A stretch of DNA of 64,000 bases, taken from the NCBI GenBank assembly GCA_030432695.1, contig JAUILN010000021.1, positions 1 through 64,000 on the forward strand, written 5' to 3'. Shown here one piece after another: positions 40,640 to 49,518 of this stretch. Both the position numbers and the translations under genes were made by a program. The stretch is from a bacterium. GTDB taxonomy: Bacteria; Planctomycetota; UBA1135; UBA2386. How positions within the stretch are numbered: the first letter of the stretch is position 1; every line of letters starts with the position of its first letter. Below the pieces are notes generated by a model, which was given only the letters and a program-made list of their open reading frames with translations, did not search any database and was not told where the DNA came from.

Positions 40640-41875
40640 TCACTGCCACAGGCAGCAGATCGGCACCGCCTGGATGCGGTCCCCCATCGGGAAGACTCGC
40701 GGGCCCGTGTGGAAGACCACGCCTGCCACGAAGCGCTCTCCGAGTGCGTCGCGTAACCACGCGAGGTGCCTGGCATCGGGGTCCTTCGGTGCGGCACTGG
40801 CCTTGACTTCGATGCCGAGGATGCGCCCACCGCCGAGTTCGGCGATCAGGTCGATCTCCCGTCGGCCCTCCTCGGCGCGAAGATGGAACAGGCGCGGGCG
40901 GGACTCGCAGTTCTCCAGTTCCCCGCGGATCTGGCTCACCACGAAGGTCTCCAGCAAGCGACCGAGCAGGTTGCCGTCGCGGAGGATGGCGGTGGGGTCG
41001 ATGCGGAGCAGAGCGGTCGCAAGGGCAGGGTCGATCAGGTGACGCTTCGGAGCCTTGACCAGTCGCTTGATCCGGTTGGAACTCCACGCCGGAGTCGATT
41101 CGACGACGAACAGGTTCTTCAGCAGTTGTTCGTAGGCGCCCGCAGTGCGACGGTCGATCTGCGCCGCTTCGTAGAGGGTCTTGTCCGCGACCACACCCGC
41201 GGTGTTGAGCGCGTACGCTTCGAAGAAGCGGCGAAGGCGTTCCGGGTCTCGGCCCTCGCTGACCTGGCTCGCATCACGCGTGACGAGTTGCTCGACGTAG
41301 CTGTCGAGCCAGCGCGTGCGCGCGCGAGGCGAAGTGTTCAAGGCGGCGCTCGGAAACCCGCCGAGGGCGAGGAGTTCGATGTAGTCCGTGAGGTTGGCAG
41401 CCGACCTGGGCGAGCCGATGGTCTCGCCAGCCGCGAGTCGATCCAGCAAGGGGGTGTGCCGTGCGCAGGTCTGCTCGAGTTCGGTGACCGTCATGCCGAG
41501 CAGGCGAAGTTGCACCACTCGTCCGGTTCCAGGCCAGGTCGAGCTGTCGAGGTCTGCGCGGACCGAACCCGTGAGGAGGAAGCGGCCGGGGGAAGGGTCG
41601 GCGTCGACGCTTCGCTTCACAGCGCCGAGGACTTCGGGGACTGCCTGCCACTCATCGAGCAGGACGGGCTCAGCGAGACTCGCGAGTGCGGCGTCGGGAT
41701 CCGCCCGGAAGGCCGTGGCGTCGTCGTCGCGATCCAGGCGTACCGTTGTCCGGGCGTGGCGGGCGGCGGTGGTGGTCTTGCCGGTCGCGCGCGGGCCAGC
41801 GAGCAGGAGGGCCGGGAGTTCGCTCGACAACTCCTGGAGCAGCGGATCGAGCAGTCGGGTGCGGTAGTCTCCCAC
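40640..41875 (-). CDS. AAA ATPase with DUF4143 C-terminal domain
   Basis: The 411-residue protein has a Walker A motif (L-A-G-P-R-A-T-G-K-T-T-T) near residue 30, Walker B (E-P-V-L-L-D-E-W-Q) and a sensor (F-L-L-T-G-S-V-R). The DUF4143 half follows, with R-R-F-F-E-A-Y-A-L-N-T-A-G and a restriction-endonuclease-like end (R-R-E-I-D-L-I-A, E-V-K-A-S-A). The start codon is GTG at 41875, inside the first of five 23-24-bp repeats that run upstream. Such ATPases are common mobile or antitoxin-like genes with unknown partners. All key motifs are intact, unlike the fossil at 11228-11683. Confidence 0.9.
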   Translation of the reverse strand: MGDYRTRLLDPLLQELSSELPALLLAGPRATGKTTTAARHARTTVRLDRDDDATAFRADPDAALASLAEPVLLDEWQAVPEVLGAVKRSVDADPSPGRFLLTGSVRADLDSSTWPGTGRVVQLRLLGMTVTELEQTCARHTPLLDRLAAGETIGSPRSAANLTDYIELLALGGFPSAALNTSPRARTRWLDSYVEQLVTRDASQVSEGRDPERLRRFFEAYALNTAGVVADKTLYEAAQIDRRTAGAYEQLLKNLFVVESTPAWSSNRIKRLVKAPKRHLIDPALATALLRIDPTAILRDGNLLGRLLETFVVSQIRGELENCESRPRLFHLRAEEGRREIDLIAELGGGRILGIEVKASAAPKDPDARHLAWLRDALGERFVAGVVFHTGPRVFPMGDRIQAVPICCLWQ

Positions 41876-41986
41876 GAGTTCAGACTACCGTTTTCCCACG
41901 TGCGGGAATGTCGCTTTCCCACGGGCTGAAATGCTGTTTTCCCACAGTCCTCGATGTCGGATTCCCGCAGGGGGAGCCGTGCGCCG
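41871..41986. repeat. Five 23-24-bp iterons upstream of the ATPase gene
   Basis: A CCCAC core starts at 41871, 41895, 41918, 41941 and 41964 (the last reads CCCGC). Spacing is 24, 23, 23 and 23 bases. The core is usually preceded by TTT and followed by ATGTCG-like bases. The first unit overlaps the GTG start codon of the minus-strand ATPase. The regular spacing, close to two helical turns, suggests a set of protein-binding sites for autoregulation. Confidence 0.7.
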
Positions 41987-42119
41987 AGCCGGCTGCGCCG
42001 AGCGGTCCGTGTCACCTCGAGGTTGGTCGTCGCGCGGCAACCGCTATCCTGGGCTCCATGTCATCGAGCAGACCGGTGTCCCGTCCAGCTTGTCCATCCG
42101 GCCGCTGCGGCGGTCGCCG

Positions 42120-44090
42120 ATGAGCGTCGAGGCGAGACGATCTGCAGGGGCCGGGGTCTGGCTCCCGGCAGCACTGCTCCTCGCCGGCATCGCCCTCCTG
42201 GTCGTCTCCGGGGCGTTCGGCGCGGCGCGCCCGAGGGGGGTGCTGTGGCGGGGCCCCGCGACCCCGCGCTCGACGGGTCCTGCGTCCGGGGTGGCACGGA
42301 GCGAGGTCGCCGCCGGTCCGCGGCTGATCCTCTGCCGGCTCGCGGATGGTTCACCGCTAGGAGGCAGGGTCACGGGAGACCATTCCGCCCAGCACGCGCC
42401 CTCGCGCCCAGGATCTCGCCGCGAAGCCTCGCCGAATCCACCGATTCGGCTGCGTTTCGCGGCTTCGACCTGAGCACGAGGTCACGCACTGGATCGGAAC
42501 GTGTCCCGTGACCCGGCCTCCTAGCGCACACCGGGGTCGACGTCGTCGATCGGAGCGGGAACGTGGTCTCGCGGACGACCGACCAGGACGGGCTGCTCGA
42601 AGTCGAAGCGAACGCGCTGCTGTGTTGCGGGATCCGTCGGGCGAACGCGCCGCCAAACGTCGCCGTGCGCGGCCCGGGCATCGACGACGACATCGTCTTG
42701 CCGGGTCTCGGGTCGGTGACGGTCGAGTGTGAGGGCGAGGTCCCGGCCGAGCATGGCGGAGTCGTCCTGCTGCCGGAGTCCATGGCGGTCGAGGACTGGG
42801 AGTCGGAGCGCCGCAGAGTGGTCGACGAGCTGTCGAGCGAGCCGCTGCTGGCAAGCATCGAAGCGGCGATCCACGGCGCCTACCCGCCGACGCTCCTCGC
42901 GCAGCTCCTGAACGACGAGCGCGGGCTCGGTCTGCTCGCCCGGATCGAGCATGGTCGAGCGTGGCAGTGCCTCTCCCAGCAGCTGCGCGCCGAGCAGCCG
43001 CTGACGCCAGGCGGCAGCCTGGTCTTCGAGGGTCTCCCGGCCGATCGCGACTACGTCGTCGGGGTCACGGGGAACGTGCTGGCCACGTTCGCCTCGGCCC
43101 CCTCGACCACGCGTGCATGGATGTCGGGCTCGACGAACGCATCGCGTTGCGACCGGAACCTGTCGCCGGCGTTCCGCGTGGCGAGCGGGAAGGTCACCGC
43201 CCTCGAGTTGTCCGTCGGGGGTGCGGCGCGACTCGTCGGTCGCGTCGCCGGGTGACTACCGGGTGGCTGCGCGATGGTACGAGCTGCAGGGCGACTGCGG
43301 CTTCGCGTTCGCTTCGGCGAGCGTCCGCGCCGCGGAGACCCGCGATCTCGGCACGCTCGCCGCGGGTGGCGAGGTGTTCGACCTCGGACTCCGGTTCGAG
43401 ATCCAGACCGAAGGGGCTTCGCCTGGCGCGTTGCGCGCCGCGCTGGACGGCCTCCACGTCGAGGCGATCCTCGCGAGCGGTGCTGAGGTCGATCTCGAAG
43501 CGCAGGTGCTCGAACTCCTGCACTTCGAAGGCGAGCGGCCGAGGCGAGTACGCGGTCTCCGACCCGGCAGCTACCTGCTCGATATCCCTCACCTGAGCCA
43601 TCTCGAACTGCCCGGGCGGATGACCTTCCCGCACGGCGCGCAGCGCTTCGCGTTCGACGTGCAGCCCGGCGGTGCTCGCGAGTTCCCCCTGGCCGTCTTC
43701 CCACGCATCGAGTGGGACGTGGATCTGCGCCTCCCCGGCTCCTCGCCGGTCGCCATGGTGCGCGCCTTCCTCGTGGATACCTCCGACGCCATGACCAGTC
43801 CGGGGCTGCAACCCCGACAGGGCGACGACGGCGTCTGGCATCTGACCGGTGGGTTCGGTGCGGCAGCGCTCGACCAGGTCTTCGTCGCGTCTGCCGAGAC
43901 CGAAGACGGTCAGAGCTACGTCTACTCCGCTCCGCTGCAGCCCGCTCCCGGCGAGCGGTCGGCGTTCCGCGGCACGATGCTCCCAGGCTGTGAAGCCGAG
44001 CTGCGCTGGCAGGGGACGCCGCCCGGGTCCTTCAGCGTGCGCGTGGCGCTCGGTGCGGCCGGCACACGCACCGCGGTGACGATTCGCTGA
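42120..44090 (+). pseudogene. Membrane-anchored carboxypeptidase-regulatory-like protein, inactivated
   Basis: The ATG at 42120 begins M-S-V-E-A-R-R and a TM helix (VWLPAALLLAGIALLVVSGAFG). Then comes R-L-A-D-G-S-P-L, where a 164-base palindromic element (42358-42523) breaks the frame. Beyond it the gene continues A-H-T-G-V-D-V-V-D-R-S-G-N-V-V-S-R-T-T-D, a typical carboxypeptidase-regulatory-like repeat, to a second break between about 43220 and 43255. After that the frame changes and runs to 44090 (PGDYRVAARWYELQGDCG to T-R-T-A-V-T-I-R). Removing the element joins the first two parts exactly; the second break still needs one base added or two lost. The domains resemble the C-terminal half of the sigma fusion at 532-2847. 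Confidence 0.8.
42358..42523. mobile_element. 164-bp palindromic MITE-like insertion with CTAG/TA target repeat
   Basis: The element's ends are inverted copies (TAGGAGGC and GCCTCCTA, extending inward through GGGTCACGGGA and TCCCGTGACCC). The whole length folds as one hairpin: near its centre CCGAATC (42432-42438) pairs with GATTCGG (42443-42449) around a CACC loop, and this centre is exactly midway between the two flanking TA bases. CTAG stands at both edges (42357-42360 and 42521-42524). Deletion of 164 bases leaves one CTAG and restores the host reading frame. It codes for nothing of note. IS630-family elements target CTAG and duplicate TA, so such a transposase is the likely mover. Confidence 0.85.
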
Positions 44091-44177
44091 CCCAGAATGA
44101 CGTTGGGCAAGTCGGGAAGCGGCTCGCGGGCGAGCGCAGCGAGTCATGCCCCTTCGATTGCGCCAGGCGGCCGCGCT

Positions 44178-44210
44178 GTGAAGATCAGGAGTTGAAGTCC
44201 CGATCTTCAC
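44178..44210. terminator. Possible bidirectional terminator hairpin
   Basis: GTGAAGATC at 44178-44186 is inverted as GATCTTCAC at 44202-44210 with a 15-base loop. It stands between two convergent genes (ends 44090 and 44242). There is no T-run, so Rho-independent action is doubtful. Confidence 0.4.
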
Positions 44211-44241
44211 AAGTAGCGGCCCGCTGACAGGCCCCGCTGCG

Positions 44242-44802
44242 TCACCCGCGCTTGATCGCCCCGGCCACCCAGAGCCCCGCCGGCACGAACGCCGCCCAGG
44301 CCACACCCAGAATGGCGAGCGAGACCCAGGTCTCCCCGCCGATCTCCAGGGCCCCGAGCCGCGAGCCGCTGAAGTAGCTCATCGGACAGCCCACCAGCGA
44401 CAGGCCCGCAGCCAGCCAGGGCTTGGCGCGCAGCCAGGCCAGCGAGCTGTCGAAGGCGGTGGCGAACAGGGCCCAGAGCGCGACGATCCAGTAGGGCAGG
44501 CCGAAGATCCCCGGCAGGCCGTCGCGGTGGACCAGCACCCCGGCCGCGGTGTAGCCCCACTCCATCGCGCAGCCCATCAGGGTGAGCACGGCGATCATCA
44601 GCAGCTCACGGCCGCGCGTGCCGGGCGCGGTGAACAGGGCGAGGTGGAGGGCCAGCAGCGCGGCCACCGCGATCGGGCCCTGCCAGCCGTTGCCGTCTGC
44701 TGCGCCGAGCACGCAGGCGAACCAGCCGAGGTTCAGCGCGACGAAGTTGGCGAGGCTGCTCCAGGCCGATCGGGCCTGACGGGGGGCGGCCGTCGCGGTC
44801 AC
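44242..44802 (-). CDS. DUF2878 family membrane protein
   Basis: The 186-residue protein has about five hydrophobic segments (SLANFVALNLGWFACVLG, IAVAALLALHLALF, LLMIAVLTLMGCAMEWGY, ALWALFATAFDSSLAWL, LAILGVAWAAFVPAGLW). The motif G-C-A-M-E-W-G-Y-T-A-A-G is characteristic of DUF2878, a family found beside cyclopropane-fatty-acid synthase genes. It starts with GTG at 44802, overlapping the Cfa stop by 4 bases (GTGA). It is the last gene of the five-gene minus-strand lipid operon. Its role is unknown, but it may help fatty-acid modification in the membrane. Confidence 0.85.
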   Translation of the reverse strand: MTATAAPRQARSAWSSLANFVALNLGWFACVLGAADGNGWQGPIAVAALLALHLALFTAPGTRGRELLMIAVLTLMGCAMEWGYTAAGVLVHRDGLPGIFGLPYWIVALWALFATAFDSSLAWLRAKPWLAAGLSLVGCPMSYFSGSRLGALEIGGETWVSLAILGVAWAAFVPAGLWVAGAIKRG

Positions 44803-46121
44803 CGGACGAGGTGCTCCTCGGTGGTGCCGGCGTGCATCGACTCGCGCGGCGCGAGCAGCGACTCCGGCCGCGCGCCCGGCTTGCGGAACACGAAGTGTTG
44901 CAGGCCGAGGAAGCGCTCCGCGAAGCCGCCCTCGCAGTAGCAGAGGTAGTACTCCCACATCCGCAGGAACTCGTCGCCGTAGCCGGCCTGGCGGATCGCG
45001 GCGAGGTTGTGGTGCAGGTTCTCGCGCCACGTGCGCAGCGTGCGCGCGTAGTGCGGACCGAACTCCTCGAGGTGCACCAGCCGGAAGTCGGTGTGCTTCG
45101 TCGCGGCGTCGACGATCGCGGTGGTCGAGGGGATGAAGCTGCCGGGGAAGATGTAGCGCTTGATGAAGTCGACTTCCTTGACCGCCTGCGCGTAGTCCTG
45201 GTCGGCGAGCAGGATCGCCTGCATCGCCATCACGCCGTCGGGCGCCAGCACGTCGCTGCACTTCCGCAGGAAGGTGCCGAGGAAGTCGTGGCCGACCGCC
45301 TCGACCATCTCGCAGGAGACCACGCGGTCGTAGGTGCCGGTGAGGTCGCGGTAGTCGTCGAGGCGCAGTTCGATGAGATCGGCGACGCCGGCCTCTGCGA
45401 AGCGGGCCTTGGCGAGGTCGTGCTGCTCGCGGCTGATCGTGGTGGTCGTCACGTGGCAGCCGTAGTGCTGCGCCGCGTGCATCGCGAGGCTGCCCCAGCC
45501 GGTGCCGATCTCGAGCAGCCGCACGCCGGGTCGCAGATCCAGCTTCCTGCACAGCCGGTCGAGCTTGGCGAACTGGGCCTCTTCGAGGGTCGCGTCGGGC
45601 CGCTCGAAGATGCCGCACGAGTAGGTCATCGAGCGGTCGAGGAAGAGCTCGAAGAAGTCGTTCCCCAGGTCGTAGTGCGCGGCGATGTTGCGCCGGCTGC
45701 CGGTCTTCGAGTTGGCGTTGCGGGTGTGGATGAGCTTCAGGAATGGCCGCGACAGCGCCGCGACGCCGCCCTCCATGCCGTCCAGGACCTCGCGGTTCTG
45801 CAGCATCAGCCGCACCAGGCCGGTGAGGTCGTCGGTGGTCCAGTCGCCGTCGGTCCAGGCCTCGCCGACGCCGACCGAGCCGCGTGCGACCATCGCGGTG
45901 TAGAACGCCGGGTCGTGGACCTCGACGGTCACCCTGAGGCCTTCGCCGTCGCCGTAGACCTCGGTCTCGCTGCTCCAGGCATCGCGCAGGGTCAATCTCC
46001 CGGTCCGCAGGCCTGTGAGCTGGCGGTGCACCAGACCGCGGGCGATCCGCTGGCGCAGGCTCGGGCGGGCGGTCGCGGGGTGGGGCGCAGAGGGGGCGAT
46101 GAGCGGTTGCAGGGTCGACAT
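44799..46121 (-). CDS. cfa: Cyclopropane-fatty-acyl-phospholipid synthase
   Basis: This 440-residue SAM-dependent enzyme has the normal size for Cfa. The N-terminal domain (1-130) includes D-P-A-F-Y-T-A-M-V-A-R-G-S-V-G-V-G-E-A-W. The methyltransferase half starts Y-D-L-G-N-D-F-F-E-L-F-L-D (about 150), with Y-S-C-G-I-F, motif I L-L-E-I-G-T-G-W-G-S-L, then S-C-E-M-V-E-A-V-G, and C-terminal I-F-P-G-S-F-I-P-S. It adds a methylene across a lipid double bond or, in related groups, a methyl branch. Unlike the gene at 50388, it is a full-length Cfa. The gene overlaps DUF2878 by 4 bases and follows DUF1365 by 21 bp. Confidence 0.94.
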   Translation of the reverse strand: MSTLQPLIAPSAPHPATARPSLRQRIARGLVHRQLTGLRTGRLTLRDAWSSETEVYGDGEGLRVTVEVHDPAFYTAMVARGSVGVGEAWTDGDWTTDDLTGLVRLMLQNREVLDGMEGGVAALSRPFLKLIHTRNANSKTGSRRNIAAHYDLGNDFFELFLDRSMTYSCGIFERPDATLEEAQFAKLDRLCRKLDLRPGVRLLEIGTGWGSLAMHAAQHYGCHVTTTTISREQHDLAKARFAEAGVADLIELRLDDYRDLTGTYDRVVSCEMVEAVGHDFLGTFLRKCSDVLAPDGVMAMQAILLADQDYAQAVKEVDFIKRYIFPGSFIPSTTAIVDAATKHTDFRLVHLEEFGPHYARTLRTWRENLHHNLAAIRQAGYGDEFLRMWEYYLCYCEGGFAERFLGLQHFVFRKPGARPESLLAPRESMHAGTTEEHLVR

Positions 46122-46142
46122 GACGGCGGGGTCCCCGATGGG

Positions 46143-46946
46143 TCACGCGCCCTTCGCCGCGGATCGGTATTTCGGATGCGAGTGGAACGGGATTCGTTTC
46201 CACCACAGGCGGAGCGCCTGCCAGTAGATGCCCAGGATCGCCTTGCCGGTCATGAAGGGATGGCGGAGCAGGGTCAGCGCCATCGCCCGGCCGGTGAGTT
46301 CGCGGCGCTCCAGCGTGAGGGTGGCGTCGAACCAGGGCGTGCCGTCGCGGCGGTTCTCCATGTGGACGGCCAACGTGTCGGCCGGCGTGGTGAACACCCA
46401 GTCGTAGACGTGGTCCATGCCCATGAAGGGCGAGACGTGGAAGACCTTGTCGAAGACCCAGCGATGCCGGTCGGGGCGCTCGGTGGTCGGCGCGCGGGCG
46501 TCGAGCACGTAGCTGTGCCGTTCGCCCCAGGGCGTGTTGGTGATCTCGGCGACCAGGCAGTCGAGGGTCCGGCCGTCGTCCTGGAAGCAGTAGTAGAAGG
46601 TCACCGGGTTGAACACGTAGCCGTGGTAGCGGATGTGGGTCAGCATCCGGATCGGGCCGCTGGGGCGGCGTTCGAGGACCTCCTGCGCGCGGTCGCGGAC
46701 CGCGGTGTCGAGCGGCACGGCCGGGTCGCCGAGGTAGTCGCGGCGCCGGAACGACGCCAGGTTGAAGCGCTCGCGCGACCACAGCCAGCGGCTGGCGAAG
46801 ACCTCGTCGAGTTCGGCGAGGTCGAGGTAGAGCATGAAGAGCCGGTAGCCGAAGGAGTGGCCGCGCGGCTCGAAGCGGCGGTGGCGGACCCTGCCGACGT
46901 AGAGCGCGCTCGCCAGTTGCCCGGGTGCTGCGGCGGCGGCGGTCAC
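46143..46946 (-). CDS. DUF1365 family protein
   Basis: This 267-residue protein starts A-S-A-L-Y-V-G-R-V-R-H-R-R-F, then P-R-G-H-S-F-G-Y-R-L-F-M-L-Y-L-D-L, then F-N-L-A-S-F-R-R-R-D-Y-L-G-D, then M-L-T-H-I-R-Y-H-G-Y-V-F-N-P-V-T-F-Y-Y-C-F, the clear signature of DUF1365. These proteins occur with Cfa-type enzymes and flavin oxidases; the biochemical role is unknown but a lipid-binding or acyl-related function is suggested. The GTG start at 46946 overlaps the stop of the flavoprotein gene by 4 bases (GTGA), so translation is coupled. Confidence 0.92.
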   Translation of the reverse strand: MTAAAAAPGQLASALYVGRVRHRRFEPRGHSFGYRLFMLYLDLAELDEVFASRWLWSRERFNLASFRRRDYLGDPAVPLDTAVRDRAQEVLERRPSGPIRMLTHIRYHGYVFNPVTFYYCFQDDGRTLDCLVAEITNTPWGERHSYVLDARAPTTERPDRHRWVFDKVFHVSPFMGMDHVYDWVFTTPADTLAVHMENRRDGTPWFDATLTLERRELTGRAMALTLLRHPFMTGKAILGIYWQALRLWWKRIPFHSHPKYRSAAKGA

Positions 46947-48277
46947 CCCGCGCGCGCCTCGGTGCTCGCGCGCCGCGTCGATTCGACGTCGGTCACCGCG
47001 GCGGGCTGCGGCTCCACACCGAGTTGGCGCGCGACGCGGGTGCCCGACCAGACCCCGTCCTCGTGGAAGCCGAAGCGCCACCAGGCACCGCAGTAGTAGG
47101 TGTTGCGGACCCCGCTGATCTCGCCGTGCCGCGCCTGCGCGGCGATGCCGGCCGGCGTGTAGATCGGGTGGTGGTAGGTCAGCGTCTTCAGGATCTTCGC
47201 GGGGTCGATGTCCTCGTTGCGGTTCAACGTCACCACCAGCTGCTGGTCGGCGTCGAGGCTCTGCAGCTTGTTCATCCAATAGCTCACCGCCACCCGCGGC
47301 CGGCCCTCGGTGGGGATGTGGTAGTTCCACGACGCCCAGGCCAGCTTGCGCTTCGGCAGGAGCCGTGCGTCGGTATGCAGGACGGTCTCGTTCTCCTGGT
47401 AGGGGATCGCGCCCAGGATCTCGCGCTCGGCGTCGCTCGGGTCGCCGAGCATCCGCAGGGCCTGGTCGCTGTGGCAGGCGAGCACCACCGCGTCGAAGCG
47501 CTCGGGCGCGCGGCCCTCGGCCTCGATCGTCACGCCGTCGGCGTGGCGGGTGACCCGGGTGACCGGCGTGTGCAGGAGGATCCGGTCCTCGAACGGCGCG
47601 GTCAGCGGCGCGACGTAGCTGCGGCTGCCGCCCTTCACCACCCGCCAGGTCGGCCGGTCGTCGACCGACAGCATGCCGTGGTTGGCGAAGAACCGGACCA
47701 GGTAGCGGGTCGGGAAGCCGAGCATGCCGTCGGGGCTCGCCGACCAGATCGCCGCGGCCATCGGCACCAGGTAGTGGTCGACGAACTGGCGGGAGTAGCG
47801 GTGCGCGCGCAGGTAGTCGCCGAGCGGGACTTCGCCCTCGCCGTCTTCCAGCAGCGCCGGCGCCTCGCGGTTGAAGCGCAGGATGTCGCGGATCATCCGC
47901 CAGAACGACGGCCGGAACAGATTGCTGCGCTGCGCGAACAGGGTGTTGATCGAGGTGCCGTTGTATTCGAGCCCGCTGCGCTCGCAGCGCATGCTGAAGC
48001 TCATGTCGCTGGGCTGCGCGGGGACGCCGAGCTCGTCGAGCAGGCGGAGGAAGTTGGGGTAGGTCCAGTCGTTGAAGACGATGAACCCGGTGTCGACCGC
48101 GTGGAGTCGGCCGCCCAGCTCGATGTCGTGGGTGTGGGTGTGGCCGCCGACGTGGTCGCCCGCCTCGAACACCGCGATGTCGTCGTGCGGGTGCAGGCGG
48201 TGGGCGACGTACAGGCCAGCCACTCCGCTGCCGACGATCGCGATCCGGCGCCGATTGCCGTCGCGTGCTGCGCTCAA
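46943..48277 (-). CDS. FAD-dependent amine-oxidase-like protein
   Basis: The 444-residue flavoprotein opens R-R-I-A-I-V-G-S-G-V-A-G-L-Y-V-A-H-R-L (FAD Rossmann motif), then V-F-E-A-G-D-H-V-G-G-H-T-H-T, V-D-T-G-F-I-V-F-N and, late, Y-Y-C-G-A-W-W-R-F-G-F-H-E-D-G. It is of the 'NAD/FAD-binding protein' group that sits with DUF1365 and Cfa in many bacteria. It likely oxidises or desaturates a lipid-bound chain. The start is a rare TTG at 48277 that overlaps the desaturase stop by 4 bases (TTGA); no ATG or GTG in frame fits the Rossmann start. The three-fold use of 4-base overlaps marks one tight operon. Confidence 0.9.
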   Translation of the reverse strand: MSAARDGNRRRIAIVGSGVAGLYVAHRLHPHDDIAVFEAGDHVGGHTHTHDIELGGRLHAVDTGFIVFNDWTYPNFLRLLDELGVPAQPSDMSFSMRCERSGLEYNGTSINTLFAQRSNLFRPSFWRMIRDILRFNREAPALLEDGEGEVPLGDYLRAHRYSRQFVDHYLVPMAAAIWSASPDGMLGFPTRYLVRFFANHGMLSVDDRPTWRVVKGGSRSYVAPLTAPFEDRILLHTPVTRVTRHADGVTIEAEGRAPERFDAVVLACHSDQALRMLGDPSDAEREILGAIPYQENETVLHTDARLLPKRKLAWASWNYHIPTEGRPRVAVSYWMNKLQSLDADQQLVVTLNRNEDIDPAKILKTLTYHHPIYTPAGIAAQARHGEISGVRNTYYCGAWWRFGFHEDGVWSGTRVARQLGVEPQPAAVTDVESTRRASTEARAG

Positions 48278-49260
48278 GCCACCTTCCTCTGCGGCACGCG
48301 GGTCTTGTCGGCACGGACGTGCTGCGGCACCGGCTGGAGGTCCCAGACCAGGCCGAGCTTCGCCAGGCCCTGTAGCGTGTAGTACGTCACGTCGACCTCC
48401 CACCAGAAGAAGCCCTGGCGCGCGGCCACCGGGTAGAAGTGGTGGTTGTTGTGCCAGCCCTCGCCGAGGGTCAGCACCGCCAGCAGCAGGCTGTTCTTGC
48501 TGTGGTCGCCGGTCTCGTAACGGCGGCGGCCGAGGATGTGGCCGAGGCTGTTGATCAGGCAGGTGCCGTGGAACAGCAGCGTGGTCGACAGGAAGAAGCC
48601 CCAGACCACCAGCTGCGCGCCGCTCGTGTCGAGGCCGGGTGCCCAGACGGCGAGCAGCTCGCCGAGGCCGAACAGCGCGGCCAGGAGGATCAGCGGTGCG
48701 ACCACGTCGAAGCGGTCGAGCAAGCGCAGCTCCGGGTAGCGGGCGAAGTCGCGGACCTGGGCGAGGTCGGTGGCGAAGTTGCGCGGCGTCATGAACCACC
48801 ACACGTGGCTCCACCAGAAGCCGTGGCGGTGCGGCGAGTGGGCGTCGCGCTCGGTGTCGGAGTGCTTGTGGTGGCGGCGGTGGTGGGCGGCCCACCACAG
48901 GGGGCCACGCTGCGCCGAGGTGTTGGCGAGGAAGGCGAAGCCGAACTGCAGCATGCGCGAGGTCTTGAAGGCCCGATGCGCGAAGTAGCGGTGGTAGAAG
49001 GCGGTGATCGCGAACATCCGCAGCGCGTAGAGCCCGACGCACACCGCCAGCGCGGTCCAGCTGAAGCCGACCAGCAGGACGCCGAGACAGCCCAGGTGCA
49101 GGAACACGAAGGGCAGGGTCCGCAGCCAGTCGACCCGATCGGTCCGGGGGTCGGCGGGGTCGGCCGGCGGCTGGGCGGAGCAGTCGATCCAGCTCAGGAC
49201 CGTGCTGACCGCGCGGCGGAGCGGATGCGGTCGGGGCTCGGGCAGGGCAGAGGAGGTCAT
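48274..49260 (-). CDS. Membrane fatty acid desaturase (delta-9 acyl-lipid/CoA type)
   Basis: This 328-residue protein has about four TM helices and three His boxes: H-R-Y-F-A-H, H-R-R-H-H-K-H-S-D and E-G-W-H-N-N-H-H, all complete, ligands for the di-iron centre. The W-W-A-A-H-H-R-R-H-H pattern is that of delta-9 acyl-lipid or acyl-CoA desaturases. It introduces a double bond in a fatty acyl chain using oxygen, and so could supply the substrate for Cfa. ATG 49260 is preceded by no clear ribosome-binding site. It is the first gene of the minus-strand lipid operon, divergent from the DUF1295 gene with 258 bp between, where I see no other gene. Confidence 0.94.
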   Translation of the reverse strand: MTSSALPEPRPHPLRRAVSTVLSWIDCSAQPPADPADPRTDRVDWLRTLPFVFLHLGCLGVLLVGFSWTALAVCVGLYALRMFAITAFYHRYFAHRAFKTSRMLQFGFAFLANTSAQRGPLWWAAHHRRHHKHSDTERDAHSPHRHGFWWSHVWWFMTPRNFATDLAQVRDFARYPELRLLDRFDVVAPLILLAALFGLGELLAVWAPGLDTSGAQLVVWGFFLSTTLLFHGTCLINSLGHILGRRRYETGDHSKNSLLLAVLTLGEGWHNNHHFYPVAARQGFFWWEVDVTYYTLQGLAKLGLVWDLQPVPQHVRADKTRVPQRKVA

Positions 49261-49518
49261 GCAGTTCGGGTGGAGTCCGACGGGTGCGGTCCGCGCGACC
49301 CGGTGCCGCGGATTTCCGACCGAGTCGGAACCGGGCCGGGGAGCGCCGCCGGCAGTCGGGGGACGACGGCGCGGGCGGCAGAGGGGGGTCTCGGAGGCGC
49401 CGCCTTCGCGGGGGCAGTGCCGACGGTTGCACCGAAGTTCGCGGACGAACGTCCCAGGCGAAACCGATGGGCACCGCATCCAGCGGAAGGCCGTCAACGT
49501 AGAGCGGCCGACCCCGTG

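Noticed and set aside
42058..42123. Short frame (21 codons) whose stop overlaps the start of the interrupted gene, with TATCCT 7 bases before its ATG
   Set aside because: It might be a leader peptide, but nothing beyond the overlap supports translation.
44811..47096. 761-codon open frame antisense to Cfa and DUF1365
   Set aside because: The minus-strand proteins match known families over full length; the plus frame has no recognisable domain.
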